Positions 26,548 to 36,511 of a stretch of DNA of 64,000 bases are shown here, in pieces. Numbering within the stretch: position 1 is the stretch's first letter; each line of letters opens with the position of its first letter. The DNA lies in NCBI RefSeq assembly GCF_900473965.1, contig NZ_UCNJ01000024.1, positions 124,001 through 188,000 on the forward strand, read 5' to 3'. The notes below the pieces were generated by a model, which saw nothing but the letters and a program-made list of their open reading frames with translations, did no database searches and was not told the origin of the DNA. Both the position numbers and the translations under genes were made by a program. The DNA is from Synechococcus sp. UW179A (GTDB lineage: Bacteria; Cyanobacteriota; Cyanobacteriia; PCC-6307; Cyanobiaceae).

Positions 26548-27167
26548 TGCCAGCAGAATCTCGGTCGACCATTCGCTCGACGGTTTTGACAACGCTTTTT
26601 CCAGCAGCGCTGTTGTATTTGCTTGCGTTGACCTGGAGTGCTGCTGAGGGCATCAGCTCTACGAAGGTGTTGCGTGATCTGGCTCAGGACTGCGATGCCC
26701 CATTGGGCCAGGGATTTTTATCGAGCGTTGGCTATCTGCTTTGGATGGCTGCTGCTGCAATTGCATTATTTGCAGCAGCTACTGGTCAAATCAAAGGATC
26801 CCTTGTGAATCGCCAGTTTGCATTTTGCGGGGGTGGTTTTTCGCTGTGGCTCTGTCTTGATGACATGTTTCTGGTCCATGATCGTTACCTTGGACAGTCG
26901 TTTCTCTACGTCACTTACAGCGTCTTCACAGTGTTGCTCCTCCTCTGCTTCCGTAAACCTTTGAAGAAGTTTGCTGGCGACACATTCCTGCTCTCAGTGG
27001 TTTTGCTGGGGTCTTCGGTCTTGATTGACGCTTTCCAAGGAATCTTCCCGGCTTCCTATGAAACCGTTCAATTGTTTGAGGAGGGAGCAAAATTCCTGGG
27101 TATTGCTGCCTGGCTTGCTTTTTGGTGCCATTACGTCAATGCCACATCAAAACTGAGCTCAATTTGA
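26547..27167 (+). CDS. Hypothetical membrane protein
   Basis: A 206-residue protein with about six hydrophobic helices and short loops. Recognisable pieces are CLDDMFLVHDRYLGQ and a final FEEGAKFLGIAAWLAFWCHY. The acidic DDxxxxHD in the second half could bind metal. I do not recognise the family with certainty. It starts at the ATG overlapping the purE stop, so it is likely co-transcribed with purE. Confidence 0.7.
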   Translation: MPAESRSTIRSTVLTTLFPAALLYLLALTWSAAEGISSTKVLRDLAQDCDAPLGQGFLSSVGYLLWMAAAAIALFAAATGQIKGSLVNRQFAFCGGGFSLWLCLDDMFLVHDRYLGQSFLYVTYSVFTVLLLLCFRKPLKKFAGDTFLLSVVLLGSSVLIDAFQGIFPASYETVQLFEEGAKFLGIAAWLAFWCHYVNATSKLSSI

Positions 27168-27186
27168 TCTGCACCTCCTGCAATCC

Positions 27187-28269
27187 ATGACGTCCTGGCC
27201 AGCCTGGATTCGCTGGGGTTTGGTGCTGCCGTTGCTGACCCTCAACCTGTTCGTGATCCGTCAGCTTCTCTTGCCGTTGGCTCCGTTCCCGGGCCTGTTT
27301 CTCACCGCGGCGTTGATTGCATTCCTGCTGGATATTCCCTGTCGCTGGCTCACCGGTCGAGGGATGCGCCGCTGGGTGGCGATCGTGTTCGTCACTCTCG
27401 GCACGATCGGGGCACTGGTCTTCGCTGCGCTGACCCTAGTGCCGCTGCTGATTGAGCAGCTTGGTCAGTTGATCAATGCTCTGCCCGGACTGCTCCTGGC
27501 GGCTCAGGAGTGGGTCAACCGTCTTCAGGAGTGGGCATCAATGCGTGGACTGCCTACTGAGTTTGGAGACCTCAGCAGTGATCTGCTCTCCCGTGCAAGC
27601 ACTGTGGCCAGTCAGCTCAGTCAGAGCTTGCTGAGCATCCTTGGGGCCACACTCGGCACCACGATCAACACGTTGATCGTGCTTGTTTTGGCAGTGTTCT
27701 TCTTGATCGGAAGCGACTCGATCACGAAGGGCCTGGCTCGCTGGCTGCCTGATCAATGGCGTGGGTTGGTGACCAGCACCCTGGTTCGCACCTTCCGTGG
27801 TTACTTCGGCGGTCAAGTGATCCTGGCGCTGATCCTGACGCTGGGTCAGATCGTGGTCTTCACCCTTCTTGAGATCCCCTATGGAGTGCTGTTTGCAGTA
27901 CTGATCGGTTTCACAACCCTGATCCCCTATGCCAGCGCTTTGACCATCGTCGCTGTGAGCGGCTTACTCGCTTTTCAGAATCCAAGTGCAGGCCTCGAGA
28001 CTCTGGTGGCCGCGATCGTGGTGGGTCAGATCGTCGATCAGGTCATTCAGCCGCGTCTGATGGGAAGCATCGTGGGGCTGCAGCCAGCCTGGCTGCTGAT
28101 TGCCTTGCCCCTGGGAGCGAAGGCCGGAGACCTTTACGGCCTCGGAGATCTGTTGGGTCTGCTTCTGGCAGTGCCTGTCGCCAGCTGCCTCAAGACGTTT
28201 GTGGATGCCTGGGCAGAGAATCAGGGCATCCACGCGGTCGTCAGTGACGTCAGTGCTGGGCCGGAATGA
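27187..28269 (+). CDS. AI-2E (PerM) family transporter
   Basis: A 360-residue membrane protein with the eight-helix PerM/AI-2E layout: two or three N-terminal helices, a hydrophilic middle with [15 protein letters not shown], then [10 protein letters not shown]-type and [15 protein letters not shown], and [40 protein letters not shown] in the last third. Members export small molecules or sodium; the substrate cannot be read here. It overlaps convergent cysC by 20 bases. Confidence 0.88.
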   Translation: MTSWPAWIRWGLVLPLLTLNLFVIRQLLLPLAPFPGLFLTAALIAFLLDIPCRWLTGRGMRRWVAIVFVTLGTIGALVFAALTLVPLLIEQLGQLINALPGLLLAAQEWVNRLQEWASMRGLPTEFGDLSSDLLSRASTVASQLSQSLLSILGATLGTTINTLIVLVLAVFFLIGSDSITKGLARWLPDQWRGLVTSTLVRTFRGYFGGQVILALILTLGQIVVFTLLEIPYGVLFAVLIGFTTLIPYASALTIVAVSGLLAFQNPSAGLETLVAAIVVGQIVDQVIQPRLMGSIVGLQPAWLLIALPLGAKAGDLYGLGDLLGLLLAVPVASCLKTFVDAWAENQGIHAVVSDVSAGPE

Positions 28270-28897
28270 TTTGCCTGGAGATCAGCTCGTTCACAACCTG
28301 ATCCACGCAGTTGGCGAGGTCTGCTGCGCCGGTGTCGACAGAGAGTTCCGGGGTCTCTGGTGCTTCATAGGGGCTTGAGATCCCCGTGAATTCTTTGATT
28401 TCGCCCGCACGTGCCTTCGCATAGAGACCTTTGGTATCGCGCTGTTCGCACACGTTCAGATCAGCGGCACAGAAGATTTCGATGAAATCACCTTCGTTCA
28501 CCAGGTTGCGTGCCTTGTCGCGGTCAGCACGGAACGGCGAGACGAATGCCGTCAAAACGATGGCACCGGAATCCAGAAAGAGTTTGGATACCTCACCGAT
28601 GCGGCGGATGTTCTCCTCACGGTCGGCATCGGAAAAACCCAGGTCCTTGCAGAGGCCATGGCGAATGTTGTCGCCGTCGAGCACGTAGGTGGTCAGGCCC
28701 CGCTCGAACAGGGCCTGATTGACCGCATTGGCGAGTGTGCTCTTTCCTGCACCGCTCAGGCCTGTGAACCAGAGGATGGCGCTGCGGTGTCCCCGTTGTT
28801 CAGCGCGGGCTGCTCGGTCAACCGATGCCTGATGCCAGGCGATGTTGGTGGACGCACCCTGGTTGGTGAGCTTGCCGTAGCTGGACGAAGCGGTCAT
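28250..28897 (-). CDS. cysC: Adenylyl-sulfate (APS) kinase
   Basis: Phosphorylates adenylyl sulfate to PAPS in sulfate assimilation. From the ATG at 28897 it has 215 residues with P-loop GLSGAGKST at 46-54, [29 protein letters not shown], and the substrate segment [11 protein letters not shown]. The C-terminus [16 protein letters not shown] is typical. Frame is open 9 codons further upstream. Confidence 0.96.
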   Translation of the reverse strand: MTASSSYGKLTNQGASTNIAWHQASVDRAARAEQRGHRSAILWFTGLSGAGKSTLANAVNQALFERGLTTYVLDGDNIRHGLCKDLGFSDADREENIRRIGEVSKLFLDSGAIVLTAFVSPFRADRDKARNLVNEGDFIEIFCAADLNVCEQRDTKGLYAKARAGEIKEFTGISSPYEAPETPELSVDTGAADLANCVDQVVNELISRQIIPAQH

Positions 28898-28963
28898 GGG
28901 GATCCGGCGGTCTCGGGCCGCCATTGTCCCTCAGCTTGTATCTCTACCAAGTCTGCATTGGCC

Positions 28964-29290
28964 TCAGCCCCCAGCTCGCTTGGGTCGGTACCCCTCTTTG
29001 TTGAGCAGTTCCAGCGCCATCTCCACCTGATCGCCTTGAAGTTCGATCAGGCCGTCTTTTGCGGTGCCACCGCTGCCGATGCGTGTCTTGAGTTTCTTCA
29101 GGAGTGCTTTGAGGCCTTCTTGGTTGAGCTCCAGACCGCGGATCACTGTCACTGTCTTGCCGCCCTTTCCACCTCGGGTCGGCTGCACTCGAACCATCTG
29201 CTGGGCTTTCGCGGTCGGTTGCTTCCCTGGGCCGCTCGGCCGCTGCAGACTGTCTGTGTTGCTGAATTCCTGCCACCCACCTTTCGCCAT
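28964..29290 (-). CDS. SUI1/eIF1-like translation initiation factor (YciH family)
   Basis: A 108-residue protein with a basic, low-complexity N-terminus and a SUI1 domain: RGGKGGKTVTVIRGLE, LKALLKKLKTRIGSGGTAKDG and IELQGDQVEMALELL. Bacterial homologues influence start-codon fidelity. It is 66 bases upstream of cysC in the same direction. Confidence 0.93.
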   Translation of the reverse strand: MAKGGWQEFSNTDSLQRPSGPGKQPTAKAQQMVRVQPTRGGKGGKTVTVIRGLELNQEGLKALLKKLKTRIGSGGTAKDGLIELQGDQVEMALELLNKEGYRPKRAGG

Positions 29291-29328
29291 CGCTTCTGCG
29301 CATCCGACACCATCCTGCCGTTCTCGTG

Positions 29329-30288
29329 ATGACCGACTCTGCGTCTACGCCTCGATGGGCTGACTCAAGCCAGGGCCTTGGTCGCTGGATCGAACGTCTG
29401 ATCGGCATCGATCTGCTGAGACGTCCCCTGTTCTTCCAGGCACGACAGCTGATTATCCGAACCGCGGAACGCAACGGCATTCCCTGGAGAGTCCGACGCC
29501 GGGAACTGCAGCAGGCTGCAGCACCATTGTTGTCGAGCAGCATCACTCCCGGCCTTGTGCCGCCGGACTACTACGTGGCGCGTTTTCACGCCTATGAACA
29601 GGGCAATCTCTGCTGGCAGGCTGCTGCCGAAGCGGAGCAAGCTACCGATGCTATGGCTCTGCGCATCTGGCCGGAAGAATCGCTTGCCCCATCAGTGGCC
29701 CAGGCACGTCTGAGGGATGAGATCCACCGAGCTTTGGCGCCGCTCCTAAACGGATCCATTGATCAGGTGCTCGATCTTGGCTGTTCAGTGGGAGTGAGCA
29801 CGTTGTATCTCGCACGCTGGTTGCGTGAGCGGGCTGAGCAGCGCCAAGAGTCCGCACCGCGGATTCAGGGATTGGATCTTTCTCCCGAAATGCTTGCGGT
29901 CGCCCGAGTGCGTGATCGGGAGGGACTGGTCGATGGCTGGTTGCATGCAACGGCTGAGAACACAGGTCTGCTGGATTCGTCCTTTGACTTGATCAGCCTC
30001 CAATTCGTTTGCCATGAACTGCCTCAGGATGCGACCCACGCCGTTCTGATGGAAGCTGCCCGATTGCTGCGGCCAGGCGGTGCTTTGTTGATGGTTGACC
30101 AGGATCCCGCCTCTTCCGTTCTTCAGCGCCTACCGGCGGTGGTCGCCACATTGCTGAAAAGCACCGAGCCCTATATCGAGCAGTACTTCAGCCTCGATAT
30201 GGCTGCAGCTCTGCGGGCAGCAGGGTTCCGGAATCTTCAAATCAGTGCTTGTGATCCACGGCATCGCGTGATTGCCTGCTTACGCTGA
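29329..30288 (+). CDS. SAM-dependent class I methyltransferase
   Basis: A 319-residue protein whose second half is a Rossmann methyltransferase: motif I VLDLGCSVGVSTLYLA at about 147-162, IQGLDLSPEMLAVAR, SFDLISLQFVCHELP, and LLRPGGALLMVDQDP. The first 110 residues are basic and helical without a known domain. Substrate is unknown; quinone or lipid methylation is possible by similarity of the UbiE type. GTG at 29326 directly precedes the ATG used. Confidence 0.85.
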   Translation: MTDSASTPRWADSSQGLGRWIERLIGIDLLRRPLFFQARQLIIRTAERNGIPWRVRRRELQQAAAPLLSSSITPGLVPPDYYVARFHAYEQGNLCWQAAAEAEQATDAMALRIWPEESLAPSVAQARLRDEIHRALAPLLNGSIDQVLDLGCSVGVSTLYLARWLRERAEQRQESAPRIQGLDLSPEMLAVARVRDREGLVDGWLHATAENTGLLDSSFDLISLQFVCHELPQDATHAVLMEAARLLRPGGALLMVDQDPASSVLQRLPAVVATLLKSTEPYIEQYFSLDMAAALRAAGFRNLQISACDPRHRVIACLR

Positions 30289-30327
30289 GCCAACGCTTCA
30301 AAGGCCGCGTGCGCGGTCAGCTGCACC

Positions 30328-31578
30328 TTGACCAGCACCCTGCCACCCAAGCCCACCGCTCAGGATCTGGCCGTCAGCTCCAGACCTGCCTCCTCTGGTC
30401 GTTTCGGCCGTTTCGGTGGTCAGTACGTGCCTGAGACTCTGATGCCTGCTCTGGCTGAGCTCGAGAAGGCCGCCGCTGAGGCCTGGAAAGATCAGGCTTT
30501 CACATCGGAGCTCAACCGCCTGCTGCGCAACTACGTGGGCAGGGCTACTCCTCTTTATGAAGCCGAGCGACTCACTGCCCATTACCGCCGCAGTGACGGC
30601 GGACCCAGGATCTGGTTGAAACGTGAGGACCTCAATCACACCGGTGCTCACAAAATCAACAACGCACTCGGCCAAGCGCTGCTGGCCTTGCGAATGGGCA
30701 AAAAGCGGATCATCGCCGAGACAGGAGCTGGTCAGCACGGGGTTGCGACGGCCACGGTCTGCGCGCGCTTCGGTTTGGAGTGTGTGGTGTACATGGGTGC
30801 TGAAGACATGCGCCGTCAGGCTCTGAATGTGTTCCGCATGCGTCTTCTAGGTGCCAGCGTTCAGCCTGTGACCGCCGGCACGGCCACGCTTAAGGACGCC
30901 ACCAGTGAGGCCATTCGTGACTGGGTCACGAATGTGGAGAGCACCCATTACATCCTCGGATCAGTTGCGGGTCCCCATCCCTATCCGATGCTGGTCCGCG
31001 ACTTCCATGCGGTGATTGGCGAGGAAGCCAAGGACCAATGCCAGCAAGCCTTCGGCCGTTTGCCAGACGTGCTGATGGCCTGCGTTGGTGGCGGGTCCAA
31101 CGCCATGGGGCTGTTTCATCCCTTTGTGGAGTGCAGCGGTGTGCGTCTGATTGGAGTTGAGGCTGCTGGTGATGGCGTCGCCACAGGCCGCCATGCCGCC
31201 ACGATGACCGAAGGCAGGGTCGGAGTGCTTCACGGTGCCATGAGCCTGTTGCTGCAGGATCAGGACGGTCAGGTGCAGGAAGCTCATTCGATCAGTGCCG
31301 GACTTGACTACCCCGGAGTCGGACCTGAACACAGTTATCTGCGCGAAATCGGTAGGGCCGAGTACGGCGCCGTCACTGATGCGGAAGCGCTCCAGGCGCT
31401 GCAACTTGTGAGCCGATTGGAGGGCATCATTCCTGCCCTTGAAACAGCCCATGCATTCGCCTGGCTTGAGACCCTTTGTCCAACCCTGGCGGATGGCACT
31501 GAAGTGGTGCTGAACTGCTCTGGGCGTGGTGATAAAGATGTGAACACGGTCGCTGAGCAGCTTGGCGACGCACTCTGA
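30328..31578 (+). CDS. trpB: Tryptophan synthase beta chain
   Basis: PLP enzyme that condenses indole and serine. TTG start at 30328, 416 residues. The family start [19 protein letters not shown] is followed by Lys109 in [11 protein letters not shown] (cofactor), [13 protein letters not shown], the phosphate loop VGGGSNAMG, and SGRGDKDV near the end. It is convergent with hrcA, 16 bases between stops. Confidence 0.97.
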   Translation: MTSTLPPKPTAQDLAVSSRPASSGRFGRFGGQYVPETLMPALAELEKAAAEAWKDQAFTSELNRLLRNYVGRATPLYEAERLTAHYRRSDGGPRIWLKREDLNHTGAHKINNALGQALLALRMGKKRIIAETGAGQHGVATATVCARFGLECVVYMGAEDMRRQALNVFRMRLLGASVQPVTAGTATLKDATSEAIRDWVTNVESTHYILGSVAGPHPYPMLVRDFHAVIGEEAKDQCQQAFGRLPDVLMACVGGGSNAMGLFHPFVECSGVRLIGVEAAGDGVATGRHAATMTEGRVGVLHGAMSLLLQDQDGQVQEAHSISAGLDYPGVGPEHSYLREIGRAEYGAVTDAEALQALQLVSRLEGIIPALETAHAFAWLETLCPTLADGTEVVLNCSGRGDKDVNTVAEQLGDAL

Positions 31579-31594
31579 AAATTCAGAGCACGGC

Positions 31595-32596
31595 TCAGCT
31601 GAGCAAGCGCTCCAGGGTGACTGCAACGGAGTTCACGGCTGCTCGGGCGGTTGCGTAGGCCATACGCATCGGCCCGATTAAGGCAACCTGCCCCACACCT
31701 CCGTCACCGCTGCGATAACTGGCATGGATTACTGAGCAGCGGCTGAGCGCTGTCTGCGGATGCTCCTGGCCAATCCACACTCGCCCGTCTGACCAGGCAG
31801 GCGCAGGAACAAATGCTGCCGGATCGCTGTCCATCAGGTCGAGAAGAGGCCTCACCCTGGCGCTGTCACTGAATTCGGGTTCGGCTACCAGTCTCGACAC
31901 TCCATGCACCAGAGGTGCCTGCTCGATCGGGCGGTGGAAGGGATTGCCGTTCTCCAGAGCATCCTTGAGTGCCTTCCCACAGGGCTGCAGCTGCTGTGGA
32001 AGAAAGCTCCAGTTCAGTTTCCCGGCCTGCAACAGCTGGTCGGAGGTCCAGCGTTCCAGGGCTTCAACCTGACTAGCACTGCCGTGGGGCAGCCGCAGAT
32101 TGAGGTGATGGGCCTGGCTGGAATCGCTCACGAGCATCACCAGCAGGCGGTCTTCACTGCGGACCAGGCGAATAGTTCTGAGCTGGCTCTGGGATCGTTG
32201 CGGCGGGCTGATCAGGCTCATCAGACCTGTGAAATCGGTCAGCCTGCGTGCCAGCTGCAGCAGCAGGTCATCCAGTGCCGCCCAGCGCAGGCTCAGCTGG
32301 GTCAATTCCCGCTCTAAGTGATGGGCACCCGCACCGGGCTCGGGCAGTAGGCAGTCCACATAGTGTCGGTAGCCCTGGGGGCTGGGCACCCGGCCTGCTG
32401 AAGTGTGTGGCTGGGTTAGGAGTCCACGCTGTTCCAGTGCTCCCATGGCCGAACGAACCGTGGCTGAGCTGGCCTTGATTCCGAATCGCTGCACCAAAGC
32501 GCGACTGCCCACCGGTTCGATGGTGTCGACGTAATGGTGGACCGTGGCTTGAAGAACCTCCTGCTGTCGTCGGGGCAGCGGCTTCACGGGGAGCAC
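31595..32596 (-). CDS. hrcA: Heat-inducible transcription repressor HrcA
   Basis: Repressor of groE-type heat-shock operons through the CIRCE inverted repeat. The 333 residues begin with the winged-helix domain: LPRRQQEVLQATVHHYVDTIEPVGSRAL and IKASSATVRSAMGALEQRGLLTQPHTSAGRVPSPQGYRHYVD. The C-terminus keeps VALIGPMRMAYATARAAVNSV. No CIRCE site is visible in this window, so its targets lie elsewhere. GTG start. Confidence 0.95.
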   Translation of the reverse strand: MLPVKPLPRRQQEVLQATVHHYVDTIEPVGSRALVQRFGIKASSATVRSAMGALEQRGLLTQPHTSAGRVPSPQGYRHYVDCLLPEPGAGAHHLERELTQLSLRWAALDDLLLQLARRLTDFTGLMSLISPPQRSQSQLRTIRLVRSEDRLLVMLVSDSSQAHHLNLRLPHGSASQVEALERWTSDQLLQAGKLNWSFLPQQLQPCGKALKDALENGNPFHRPIEQAPLVHGVSRLVAEPEFSDSARVRPLLDLMDSDPAAFVPAPAWSDGRVWIGQEHPQTALSRCSVIHASYRSGDGGVGQVALIGPMRMAYATARAAVNSVAVTLERLLS

Positions 32597-32671
32597 CTTG
32601 CGGGATGTGATCCTACGAAGAGCCCGAAATGGTGATTGGTTCCTGTCATGAATGCACGCTGTTCGGCTGAC

Positions 32672-32729
32672 TGGCGCTGCGAGCAGTGGCGCTGCGAGCA
32701 GTGGCGCGGCGATCAGTAGCGGCGATCAG
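32672..32729. repeat. Short tandem repeat, 15-bp unit
   Basis: Two exact copies of TGGCGCTGCGAGCAG (32672-32686 and 32687-32701) are followed by a variant copy (TGGCGCGGCGATCAG, 32702-32716) and a shortened one. It lies between the start of hrcA and the stop of the rhodanese gene and runs over that stop codon. Probably replication slippage; no hairpin with a T run is evident. Confidence 0.85.
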
Positions 32730-33076
32730 TAGCGCGGCACTTCGGAATCCACCATGAGGCTCCAGGCGTCAATGCCACCCTCAAGGTTCCAAACGTCCAG
32801 TGACGGTCGATTCTCGAGCAGCCAGCAACCGAAATTCCAGCTGCGTACACCGGCATGGCATAGCACCACGATCGAGCCACCCTGCGGCAGCTCCTCATCG
32901 ATGGTCCCTATCCAGTTTTCAGCATCACTGAGGGGTAGATGCCTGACCGGATGCGGAAATGGAGCGATCGCCAACTCTTGTTGCTCCCGCACATCCACAA
33001 CGGTCAAATCGGCGTTCTGGCGCAGCCAGTCGTTCAGTTCGCTGGCTTTGAGGGGTTTTGGGGTCGGTCCATTCAT
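32726..33076 (-). CDS. Rhodanese-like domain protein
   Basis: A 116-residue single rhodanese domain. LTVVDVREQQELAIAPFP, then the active-site loop with Cys73 in VVLCHAGVRS, and NLEGGIDAW at the end. The six-residue loop CHAGVRS fits sulfur transfer or persulfide handling. The start at 33076 fits family length better than the upstream ATG at 33103. Its last codons run into the short tandem repeat. Confidence 0.9.
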   Translation of the reverse strand: MNGPTPKPLKASELNDWLRQNADLTVVDVREQQELAIAPFPHPVRHLPLSDAENWIGTIDEELPQGGSIVVLCHAGVRSWNFGCWLLENRPSLDVWNLEGGIDAWSLMVDSEVPRY

Positions 33077-33153
33077 GGCTTCAGTCTGGCTTCGGGCTGG
33101 CATAGCTCCATGGATGGATAGAAGATGAGCACCATGTGCTTCACCGCCTGTTC

Positions 33154-34791
33154 ATGAAAGGGCGCTCGTTCCTGCTGGCTCTTGTCGCCGTGGCCATGGT
33201 GCTGCTCACGCTTGCACTGGGATTCTGGTGGGCCATGGCTCGTCAGAGTCCGCTGCGGATCATGGACCGCTCACTTGAGTTGCCCCGGGCTGCCCGTTTC
33301 ATGCCCACTGATGCAGCCCTGACCCTGCACTGGTTGGTCGACCCCCGTCAGGTGCCTTCTTATGCCCAGGCCGTTGCACCAGTTCGCCAACGTCGACTCG
33401 TGAATGAAAGCACCCGTCAGCTCAGAGATGGTGCTTTTGCTCTAGCCGGACTTGACTTCGGCACTGAGCTGGCCGGCTGGATTGGGCCCGAGGTCAGCTT
33501 TGCCGTGCTTGACGCTCCTGCTCAGCAGTCCGGTGAACAACCCAAGGAGGGCTGGGTCCTGGCACTGTCGAGCCGCGATGAAGATGGTGCCAAGCGCTTT
33601 CTGCAGCGCTTCTGGCAGACCCGAAGCCTGGCAGGCACTGATCTGCAGATCTCCCGCTACCGCGGTATGGGGCTGATTAGCGGACGTGGTGCCCTGCTGG
33701 GAAGGGACCCCCAACCGATCGCTACCGCCTTGATTGATGACGATCTGCTGTTGCTGGCCTCAGGGCGAGGCGTGCTTGAACAGGCGCTTGATGTCTCTCA
33801 GCTAGACAGTCAACATCAGCTTGGAAACCCTGTCCTCGCATCTGATCTCCAGAGCTTCGGTCGCGGTGCCGCTGTTCTCATTGCCAACCCTGGTGCCATG
33901 GACCGCTGGCTGGGGGTCCCCTCAGCGATCACGGCTCGAGAAGACCTGCAGGTGCTGGTGGCAGCACTAACACCGCGGGGCTCTGATCTAGCGCTTGATG
34001 CCGTGGTCCACTTTCGTGAGCCTCGGATTCCTGTGGAATCTCAGACCACGGACAGCAATGCGTTGCTGAACGATGCCGGCGGCGATGCAGAGACAGTCGC
34101 TCTGCTGACCAATCCTGCGGCTCTGCTGGCTGCCGATGCCAACGAGCCCCTGGCCCAGTGGATCGCGCCCCTGCTGCGGAAGTCGATCGAATCCGCTCCG
34201 ACCGGCGCCGCGGCTGCGGTCGTCGAACTCGATGAGGGGCCCATGCTCTGGCAGCAGGGTCAGCAGGGCTGGGTGCTGGGGACCTGGCCTAATCGTCCCG
34301 ATCCCGAAATGGTGGATGGGCGGCTTCAGGAGCTCGGTTTGACAGGTTCCACCCTCGACAGCGAAGGCCAGTCTGTTCAGGTCTGGACCCGCCTTGCCCG
34401 TCAGCGTCGTCGCGGGGAGGAGTCGCTTCAGGCTGAGCTTGCTGTCGCTCTGGAACGCCATACCGGTGTGAACTGGTGGGCAGAGACATTGGATGGTTTG
34501 CGCCGTCGCGGCGAGAGTGGTGATCTGATTCAGCGAAAGCTGCAGCTACAGGAGCTCGAGTCCTCGAGCCAGTCAGTGCTGGCTCAGCAACTGGCCCTCG
34601 CTGCGGCCCCTAGTCGTTTGTATCTGGGTCAGTGGCGACCCTGGGAGTTGGTGCAGGGAGTGGCAGGTCGATCACTACTGCCGGCTGTTCAAGGCCTGTC
34701 CATCGCCGCTGGGGCTGACCAGAACGCCGCCTCCGTGCAGGATGAACGTGTGAGCAGCCTGCGTCTGCGTGCGCGACTCCAGCTCGGTTGA
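33154..34791 (+). CDS. DUF3352 protein, membrane-anchored
   Basis: A 545-residue protein: an N-terminal basic stretch and one hydrophobic helix (FLLALVAVAMVLLTLALGFWWAM), then a large extracytoplasmic region with PRAARFMPTDAALTLHWLVDP, GWVLALSSRDEDGAKRFLQRFWQ and LLASGRGVLEQAL, as in the DUF3352 group of cyanobacteria. Function is unknown. A GTG at 33136 would add six residues. The next gene starts inside its 3' end. Confidence 0.85.
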   Translation: MKGRSFLLALVAVAMVLLTLALGFWWAMARQSPLRIMDRSLELPRAARFMPTDAALTLHWLVDPRQVPSYAQAVAPVRQRRLVNESTRQLRDGAFALAGLDFGTELAGWIGPEVSFAVLDAPAQQSGEQPKEGWVLALSSRDEDGAKRFLQRFWQTRSLAGTDLQISRYRGMGLISGRGALLGRDPQPIATALIDDDLLLLASGRGVLEQALDVSQLDSQHQLGNPVLASDLQSFGRGAAVLIANPGAMDRWLGVPSAITAREDLQVLVAALTPRGSDLALDAVVHFREPRIPVESQTTDSNALLNDAGGDAETVALLTNPAALLAADANEPLAQWIAPLLRKSIESAPTGAAAAVVELDEGPMLWQQGQQGWVLGTWPNRPDPEMVDGRLQELGLTGSTLDSEGQSVQVWTRLARQRRRGEESLQAELAVALERHTGVNWWAETLDGLRRRGESGDLIQRKLQLQELESSSQSVLAQQLALAAAPSRLYLGQWRPWELVQGVAGRSLLPAVQGLSIAAGADQNAASVQDERVSSLRLRARLQLG

Positions 34792-35269
34792 TCTTCTTCT
34801 CCTGCGCCATGGCATTGCCGCAGAACGTGTGTCGGGCCGTGATCATCCCGATCGCGCTCTGACTGATCGCGGCGTGCGGCGAACTTTGGAAGTGGTCCGT
34901 CAATTGCGGATGCTGGATGTGAAAGCAGAGGCGCTGTTTAGCAGTCCCTACCGTCGAGCCAGGCAGACCGCTGAGCTGGCGATCCAGGCTGGGCTGGCGC
35001 AGTCGGTCTGTCTGGATTCAGCCTTGCAGCCAGGCGGTGACCCGTGGCCTTTGGTCTTCCGCTTGTCCGGCTGTTGCTTGTTGGTCGGCCATGAGCCGGA
35101 TCTGAGCACTCTTGCGGCGACCCTGATCGGAGCACCCTTAGGAAGCCTGCGCCTGCGTAAGGCAGGGTGCTGCCATCTCAGCTGGCCGGCTCACCTAAGC
35201 GATCCTCGCGGGCAGGCTGAACTGCAGGCATTGCTCAGGCCTCGTCTTTTGCTTCCTCGCTCCGTTTAA
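34769..35269 (+). CDS. sixA: Phosphohistidine phosphatase SixA
   Basis: A histidine phosphatase of the RHG class. The 166-residue protein has the catalytic LLLRHGIAAE near residue 10, ALFSSPYRRARQTAEL, and the second His in LLVGHEPDLSTL. SixA dephosphorylates phosphohistidine in phosphotransfer proteins in E. coli; targets here are unknown. GTG start inside the end of the DUF3352 gene (23 bases overlap). Confidence 0.92.
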   Translation: MRDSSSVDLLLLRHGIAAERVSGRDHPDRALTDRGVRRTLEVVRQLRMLDVKAEALFSSPYRRARQTAELAIQAGLAQSVCLDSALQPGGDPWPLVFRLSGCCLLVGHEPDLSTLAATLIGAPLGSLRLRKAGCCHLSWPAHLSDPRGQAELQALLRPRLLLPRSV

Positions 35270-35278
35270 GTTGCCCTT

Positions 35279-36487
35279 GTGCTGAAGCGGAGGTTGGTGA
35301 GTCAAAACGATGGTGCCGAAATCCGTCATGAGCGAACCGGTTTGGTCTTCCGCCCCGGACTTGAGGGGGTGCCTGCCACCCAGTCGTCGATCTGTGACAT
35401 CGATGGTCATGCGGGGTGCTTGTCCTATCGCGGCTATCCCGTCAACGAGCTGGCCACCCACTGCAGCTTTCTAGAAACTACTTATTTACTGATCTGGGGG
35501 GAATTGCCGACTCCTCAGCAGTTGCGAGACTTTGAGGACGAAGTGCAGATGCACCGACGCGTGAGTTTCCGCGTCAGGGACATGATGAAGTGCTTCCCAT
35601 CCGATGGGCATCCGATGGATGCACTGCAGTCCAGTGCTGCGTCTCTCGGTTTGTTTTATTCCCGTCGTGCCATCGACGACCCTCAGTACATCTATGACGC
35701 GGTCGTGCGGTTGATCGCCAAGATCCCAACAATGGTCGCCGCCTTTCAGCTGATCCGCAAAGGCCAGGACCCCATCCAGCCCAGGGATGATCTGGCCTAT
35801 TCCGCCAACTTTCTGTACATGCTCATGGAGCGTGAGCCGGATCCCATGGCCTCAAGGATCTTTGATCAGTGCCTGATCCTGCATGCGGAACACAGTCTCA
35901 ACGCCAGTACCTTCAGTGCGCGTGTCACCGCCAGCACACTCACCGATCCTTATGCGGTTGTCGCCTCCGCTGTGGGCACTCTTGCTGGCCCTCTTCATGG
36001 CGGAGCCAACGAAGACGTCCTGGCGATGCTTGAGGAGATCGGTACGCCAGATCTAGCCGCTGGCTATCTCGATGACGCTACGGCCAGCAAGCGCAAGATC
36101 ATGGGATTCGGTCACCGTGAATACCGCGTCAAGGATCCTCGTGCTGTGATTCTTCAGGCTCTTGCGGAAGAGATGTTCAAGCGATTCGGTCACGATGAGA
36201 TGTACGACGTGGCCAGAGCTCTGGAGGCAGCGGCGGAAACCCGTCTCGGCCCTAAAGGGATTTATCCCAATGTGGATTTCTATTCCGGACTTGTGTACCG
36301 CAAGTTGGGTATTCCCAGAGATCTGTTCACTCCGGTCTTTGCCATTGCAAGAGTTGCTGGCTGGCTTGCTCACTGGCGAGAACAGCTTGGCGCTAATCGG
36401 ATCTTCCGACCATCTCAGATCTACACAGGCAGTGATCTGCGCCAATGGACCCCACTTGAGGCCCGTGTTCCAACCATTACCACTTAA
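35279..36487 (+). CDS. gltA: Citrate synthase
   Basis: Condenses acetyl-CoA and oxaloacetate. The 402 residues show ICDIDGHAGCLSYRGYPVNELA, HAEHSLNASTF, the catalytic His in GPLHGGANEDV, the second His in MGFGHREYRVKDPR and the Asp in NVDFYSGLVY. GTG at 35279 is used; GTG at 35297 (MSQNDGAEI...) is equally plausible. It is followed by ndhA 24 bases on, which links carbon entry to the NDH-1 operon. Confidence 0.96.
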   Translation: MLKRRLVSQNDGAEIRHERTGLVFRPGLEGVPATQSSICDIDGHAGCLSYRGYPVNELATHCSFLETTYLLIWGELPTPQQLRDFEDEVQMHRRVSFRVRDMMKCFPSDGHPMDALQSSAASLGLFYSRRAIDDPQYIYDAVVRLIAKIPTMVAAFQLIRKGQDPIQPRDDLAYSANFLYMLMEREPDPMASRIFDQCLILHAEHSLNASTFSARVTASTLTDPYAVVASAVGTLAGPLHGGANEDVLAMLEEIGTPDLAAGYLDDATASKRKIMGFGHREYRVKDPRAVILQALAEEMFKRFGHDEMYDVARALEAAAETRLGPKGIYPNVDFYSGLVYRKLGIPRDLFTPVFAIARVAGWLAHWREQLGANRIFRPSQIYTGSDLRQWTPLEARVPTITT

Positions 36488-36511
36488 GTTACATCCATCA
36501 CACCCTTGCTC

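Noticed and set aside
31593-31604. Perfect 12-base palindrome GCTCAGCTGAGC between trpB and hrcA
   Set aside because: It covers the hrcA stop codon, has no T run, and is short enough to occur by chance.
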